From Candidatus Poribacteria bacterium (GTDB lineage: Bacteria; Poribacteria; WGA-4E; WGA-3G), in the NCBI GenBank assembly GCA_009835515.1, contig VXXH01000340.1:1-7837 (forward strand): a stretch of DNA of 7,837 nucleotides. The letters run 5' to 3'. Positions 6,111 to 7,837 of this stretch are shown one piece after another. Within the stretch, counting starts at the first letter, position 1; every line of letters starts with the position of its first letter. The notes below the pieces were generated by a model. It made no database searches and was not told the origin of the DNA. It was given only the letters and a program-made list of their open reading frames with translations. A program made the translations under genes and the position numbers.

Positions 6111-7458
6111 TGCCTTGGCGTTTGTAGTGCGGTAGATGTCCGCCTGCGTCGGCTAAGATCCGTTCTTGGGCAAGCGCGATCCGCTCTGCGCCTTGGTCAG
6201 CGATGTTGTGCTGGCAGTCGATGTCTGATTCAAGGTCAAACAGTCGTATACCGTCATTAAAATCGACGCTGGAGAAATACCAACTCTTGGCATCTTTATA
6301 CCAGACAGAGTTGACATAACGACAGGTCAGGTATTCACGCGATTCAAAACCGCCTTTGCCTTCAACGAGCGGAAGTAGGCTCTGTCCTTGAATCTCGCCA
6401 GCAGGTTCAACTTGACTTGCTGCCATAACAGTAGCAGGCACATCCAGCGTATAGACGAACTCATCGCACGTTGTACCGCCATTTATCCCAGACGGATGGC
6501 TCACGAGCATAGGAATGTCCATTGTGCCAGGATACATGAAATTGGCAGGCTTGCCGGTGGCTTTATCCGGATTCTCTGCGAAGTTTGTGCCGTGGTCTGC
6601 GAGGAACATAATCAACGTATTTTCGCGCAGTCCGAGGCGATCAATCGTATCCACTAACCTTCCAAACCACGTATCCACGAGGGTTACCAAACCGGCGTAG
6701 TTGGCTTTAACGCTTGGCAGCCGTTCCTCAAGTTCCGCATCTTTGAGTGAACCGTAAGGGAGGTTGAGACAGATAGGTTCCCGATCTTCTCGGCTACCGT
6801 AGAGATCGTAGTAGTGGATGGGTGCTTCCCATGTCTCGTGCGGTGTGAACCCATCAACATAGAGATAAAACGGCGTGTTTTGATGGTTGTGTTCAACGAA
6901 CTCAATCGCAGAGCGGAACAACCGGGCAGTGGGCCATGTCTCCTCTGGACGTTCGGGTTGAACGTTCACAATATGTGAGCGGATACGTGCTGGATTTCCG
7001 CGGTATCGAGAGATCAATGTCGGATCGGCATGCGCGCCGCCACGGTATCTGTCTTCGGCTTGACCGCGGACAAACTGCCACTGTCGGAACCCTCTTGTGA
7101 AGTTCATTCCGGGTACGAAATAGTGCGGTACATCGGCGAAAAAGCCCGTGTGGTATCCATTTTGGACGAGCGATTCAGCGATTGCGGGTTCATCGGACGA
7201 CATCGGTTGCCAACCCGGAGTATAGACGTTGTCCCACGGTACAGGCGTATACGTACTGAAGGGATAGGCGCGTCTGCCGGTATGCAGGGTGCGGCGCGTC
7301 GGAATCGTCGGTAAGCATTCCGGGTGCGCGTTCGTAAATCTGACGCTCTGTTCGGCAAACCGTGCTAAATTCGGTGTCCGAATCCAATCGTTACCATAGG
7401 GACTGAGATATGCGGTTCGTAGCGTATCTGAAACAACGACGACTATGTTCCAACTCAT
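6070..7458 (-). CDS. Sulfatase-like alkaline-phosphatase-superfamily hydrolase with Thr at the nucleophile position
   Basis: The product is 462 residues, typical of the sulfatase family. It opens with the expected N-terminal strand and metal Asp (VVVVSD11TLR) and the Y-G-N...T-P-N-L pattern at 21-31. D288-H289 in LADHGT is the second metal pair, and P-H-E-T-W (206-210) is an active-site loop. Residues 51-62 align base for base with the sulfatase signature C-x-P-S-R-x-x-L-x-T-G-R, giving T51-I-P-T-R-R-T-L-H-T-G-R. The formylglycine Cys/Ser is therefore Thr. C48 lies three residues earlier, in a context that does not fit C-x-P-x-R. The enzyme may be a phosphodiesterase- or phosphonate-type hydrolase rather than a true sulfatase. 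There is no signal peptide, so it is probably cytoplasmic. The start at 7458 is set by GGAGGT 7 bases upstream; an ATG at 7560 adds a 34-residue non-homologous leader. It is probably the first gene of the tightly packed operon. Confidence 0.9.
   Translation of the reverse strand: MSWNIVVVVSDTLRTAYLSPYGNDWIRTPNLARFAEQSVRFTNAHPECLPTIPTRRTLHTGRRAYPFSTYTPVPWDNVYTPGWQPMSSDEPAIAESLVQNGYHTGFFADVPHYFVPGMNFTRGFRQWQFVRGQAEDRYRGGAHADPTLISRYRGNPARIRSHIVNVQPERPEETWPTARLFRSAIEFVEHNHQNTPFYLYVDGFTPHETWEAPIHYYDLYGSREDREPICLNLPYGSLKDAELEERLPSVKANYAGLVTLVDTWFGRLVDTIDRLGLRENTLIMFLADHGTNFAENPDKATGKPANFMYPGTMDIPMLVSHPSGINGGTTCDEFVYTLDVPATVMAASQVEPAGEIQGQSLLPLVEGKGGFESREYLTCRYVNSVWYKDAKSWYFSSVDFNDGIRLFDLESDIDCQHNIADQGAERIALAQERILADAGGHLPHYKRQGRTDALGRPQFAEA
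6084..6100. promoter_or_regulatory. Candidate HigA operator (inverted repeat)
   Basis: ACTGGG at 6084-6089 and CCCAGT at 6095-6100 form a perfect 6+6 inverted repeat around the 5-base spacer GTCTA. It lies 29-45 bases upstream of the toxin start, inside the final codons of the sulfatase-like gene. HigA proteins repress their own operon by binding such dyads. I see no convincing -10/-35 pair around it, so the call rests on position and symmetry only. Confidence 0.35.
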
Positions 7459-7465
7459 GTATTTG

Positions 7466-7471
7466 ACCTCC
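7466..7471 (-). promoter_or_regulatory. Ribosome binding site deciding the sulfatase-like start
   Basis: GGAGGT on the minus strand lies 7 bases before ATG 7458. It places the start where the family's first conserved strand begins, and rules against the upstream ATG at 7560. Confidence 0.7.
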
Positions 7472-7575
7472 AAGGAACGAGAGAGACACTTTAAAAAAGG
7501 ATCTCGCAGTAGAATAAGAGATTGGGAATTTTGTGTTGGGACCGCGGACAGCGATGCCAAAGTTATTGTGTTGAA

Positions 7576-7837
7576 TTAAGCGGAATAATCGAAAACAAGG
7601 ACATCCTCAACAAGCGGACGGATGTGTTCGCCTGCTACCTGACGGTGAAAAGGATGTGGTAGATACGCATCGCGTGCCGCTTCGTCTGTGAAACGGACGA
7701 TAAATCCGTACGCGTACCCTTGACTTTTGCCTTCAGGACTGTTGTTTGTGCCAGCAGTTATAGATTCAATGCCGGGGATCTCGTCAGCCATTCCCATAAG
7801 GGCATCGGACAAGGTCTCCAGTTGCGCGTTAGTAACC
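7576..7837 (-). CDS. Dabb-domain (stress-responsive alpha/beta barrel) protein, N-terminus cut off by the window
   Basis: The frame is open from the right edge to the stop at 7576, giving 86 visible residues. It shows the family's hallmarks: a helix ending in PGIESITAGTNNSPEG, the strand YAYGFIVRF, the helix AARDAYLPHPFHRQV, and the closing EHIRPLVEDVLVFDY. Dabb proteins form a dimeric ferredoxin-like barrel of about 100 residues and are often annotated as stress-responsive; most bacterial members have no known reaction. About 10-15 N-terminal residues are probably missing, since the typical opening strand (K-H-x-V-x-F-K) is not in the window. A TTG at 7812 would be an artificial start, because homologous sequence continues upstream of it. 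It precedes the sulfatase-like gene by 117 bases, a gap in which I could not identify a clear promoter or terminator, so co-transcription with the operon is possible but not shown. Confidence 0.88.
   Translation of the reverse strand, partial: VTNAQLETLSDALMGMADEIPGIESITAGTNNSPEGKSQGYAYGFIVRFTDEAARDAYLPHPFHRQVAGEHIRPLVEDVLVFDYSA

Noticed and set aside
5838..6260. A 140-codon plus-strand open frame
   Set aside because: It runs antisense across higB and the end of the sulfatase-like gene, has no family features and no good ribosome site.
7306..7317. C48-L-P-T of the sulfatase-like protein as the formylglycine motif
   Set aside because: The motif needs C-x-P-x-R, but the fifth residue here is Ile; the downstream L-x-T-G-R aligns with T51, not C48.
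7459..7560. A 34-residue N-terminal extension of the sulfatase-like protein
   Set aside because: The added residues do not resemble a signal peptide or the family, and GGAGGT at 7466-7471 fixes the start at 7458.
7810..7812. TTG as the start of the Dabb protein
   Set aside because: Family-like sequence continues upstream to the window edge, so the gene is truncated and does not start there.

Overview
Every gene I can support lies on the minus strand, so the window is read from right to left in transcription order. The gene mix suggests a Candidatus Poribacteria-like or related marine, sponge-associated or planctomycete-like bacterium: a phytanoyl-CoA dioxygenase-type oxygenase, a sulfatase-like hydrolase, a Dabb protein, a tandem metallo-beta-lactamase-fold protein and a glyoxalase-fold protein. 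This assignment rests on recognising the families, not on a marker gene, so it is moderate at best.

Right block (about 7837 to 1642). The order is: Dabb-domain protein (cut by the window edge), a gap of 117 bases, an alkaline-phosphatase-superfamily 'sulfatase' with Thr at the usual Cys/Ser nucleophile position, a complete HigBA toxin-antitoxin pair, a 632-residue protein with two metallo-beta-lactamase-fold domains plus an Ig-like tail, a VOC/glyoxalase-fold protein, a PhyH-family Fe(II)/2-oxoglutarate oxygenase, and a small exported Cys-rich protein of unknown function. From the sulfatase onward the gaps are 29 bases or less, and three junctions overlap (HigB/HigA by 4 bases, PhyH/exported protein by 8, VOC/PhyH nearly so). 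This is the layout of one operon. The hydrolase, the metal-dependent hydrolase and the oxygenase could form a catabolic route for an organic sulfate, phosphate or phosphonate ester, but the substrate cannot be read from the sequence.

Left block (about 1600 to 1). This part looks visibly more AT-rich. It holds a CoiA-like competence or nuclease gene broken by a one-base frameshift and ending early, then the N-terminal 355 residues of an exported pectate-lyase-like beta-helix protein that runs off the left edge.

Points most worth a second look: the Thr-for-Cys change in the sulfatase-like enzyme; complementary loss of metal ligands in the two metallo-beta-lactamase domains; a palindromic element encoded in frame inside that gene; the toxin-antitoxin pair inside a metabolic operon, with a perfect inverted repeat just upstream; and the frameshifted CoiA-like gene. 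I saw no RNA gene, CRISPR array, insertion sequence or convincing terminator. No stretch longer than 300 bases lacks a gene.
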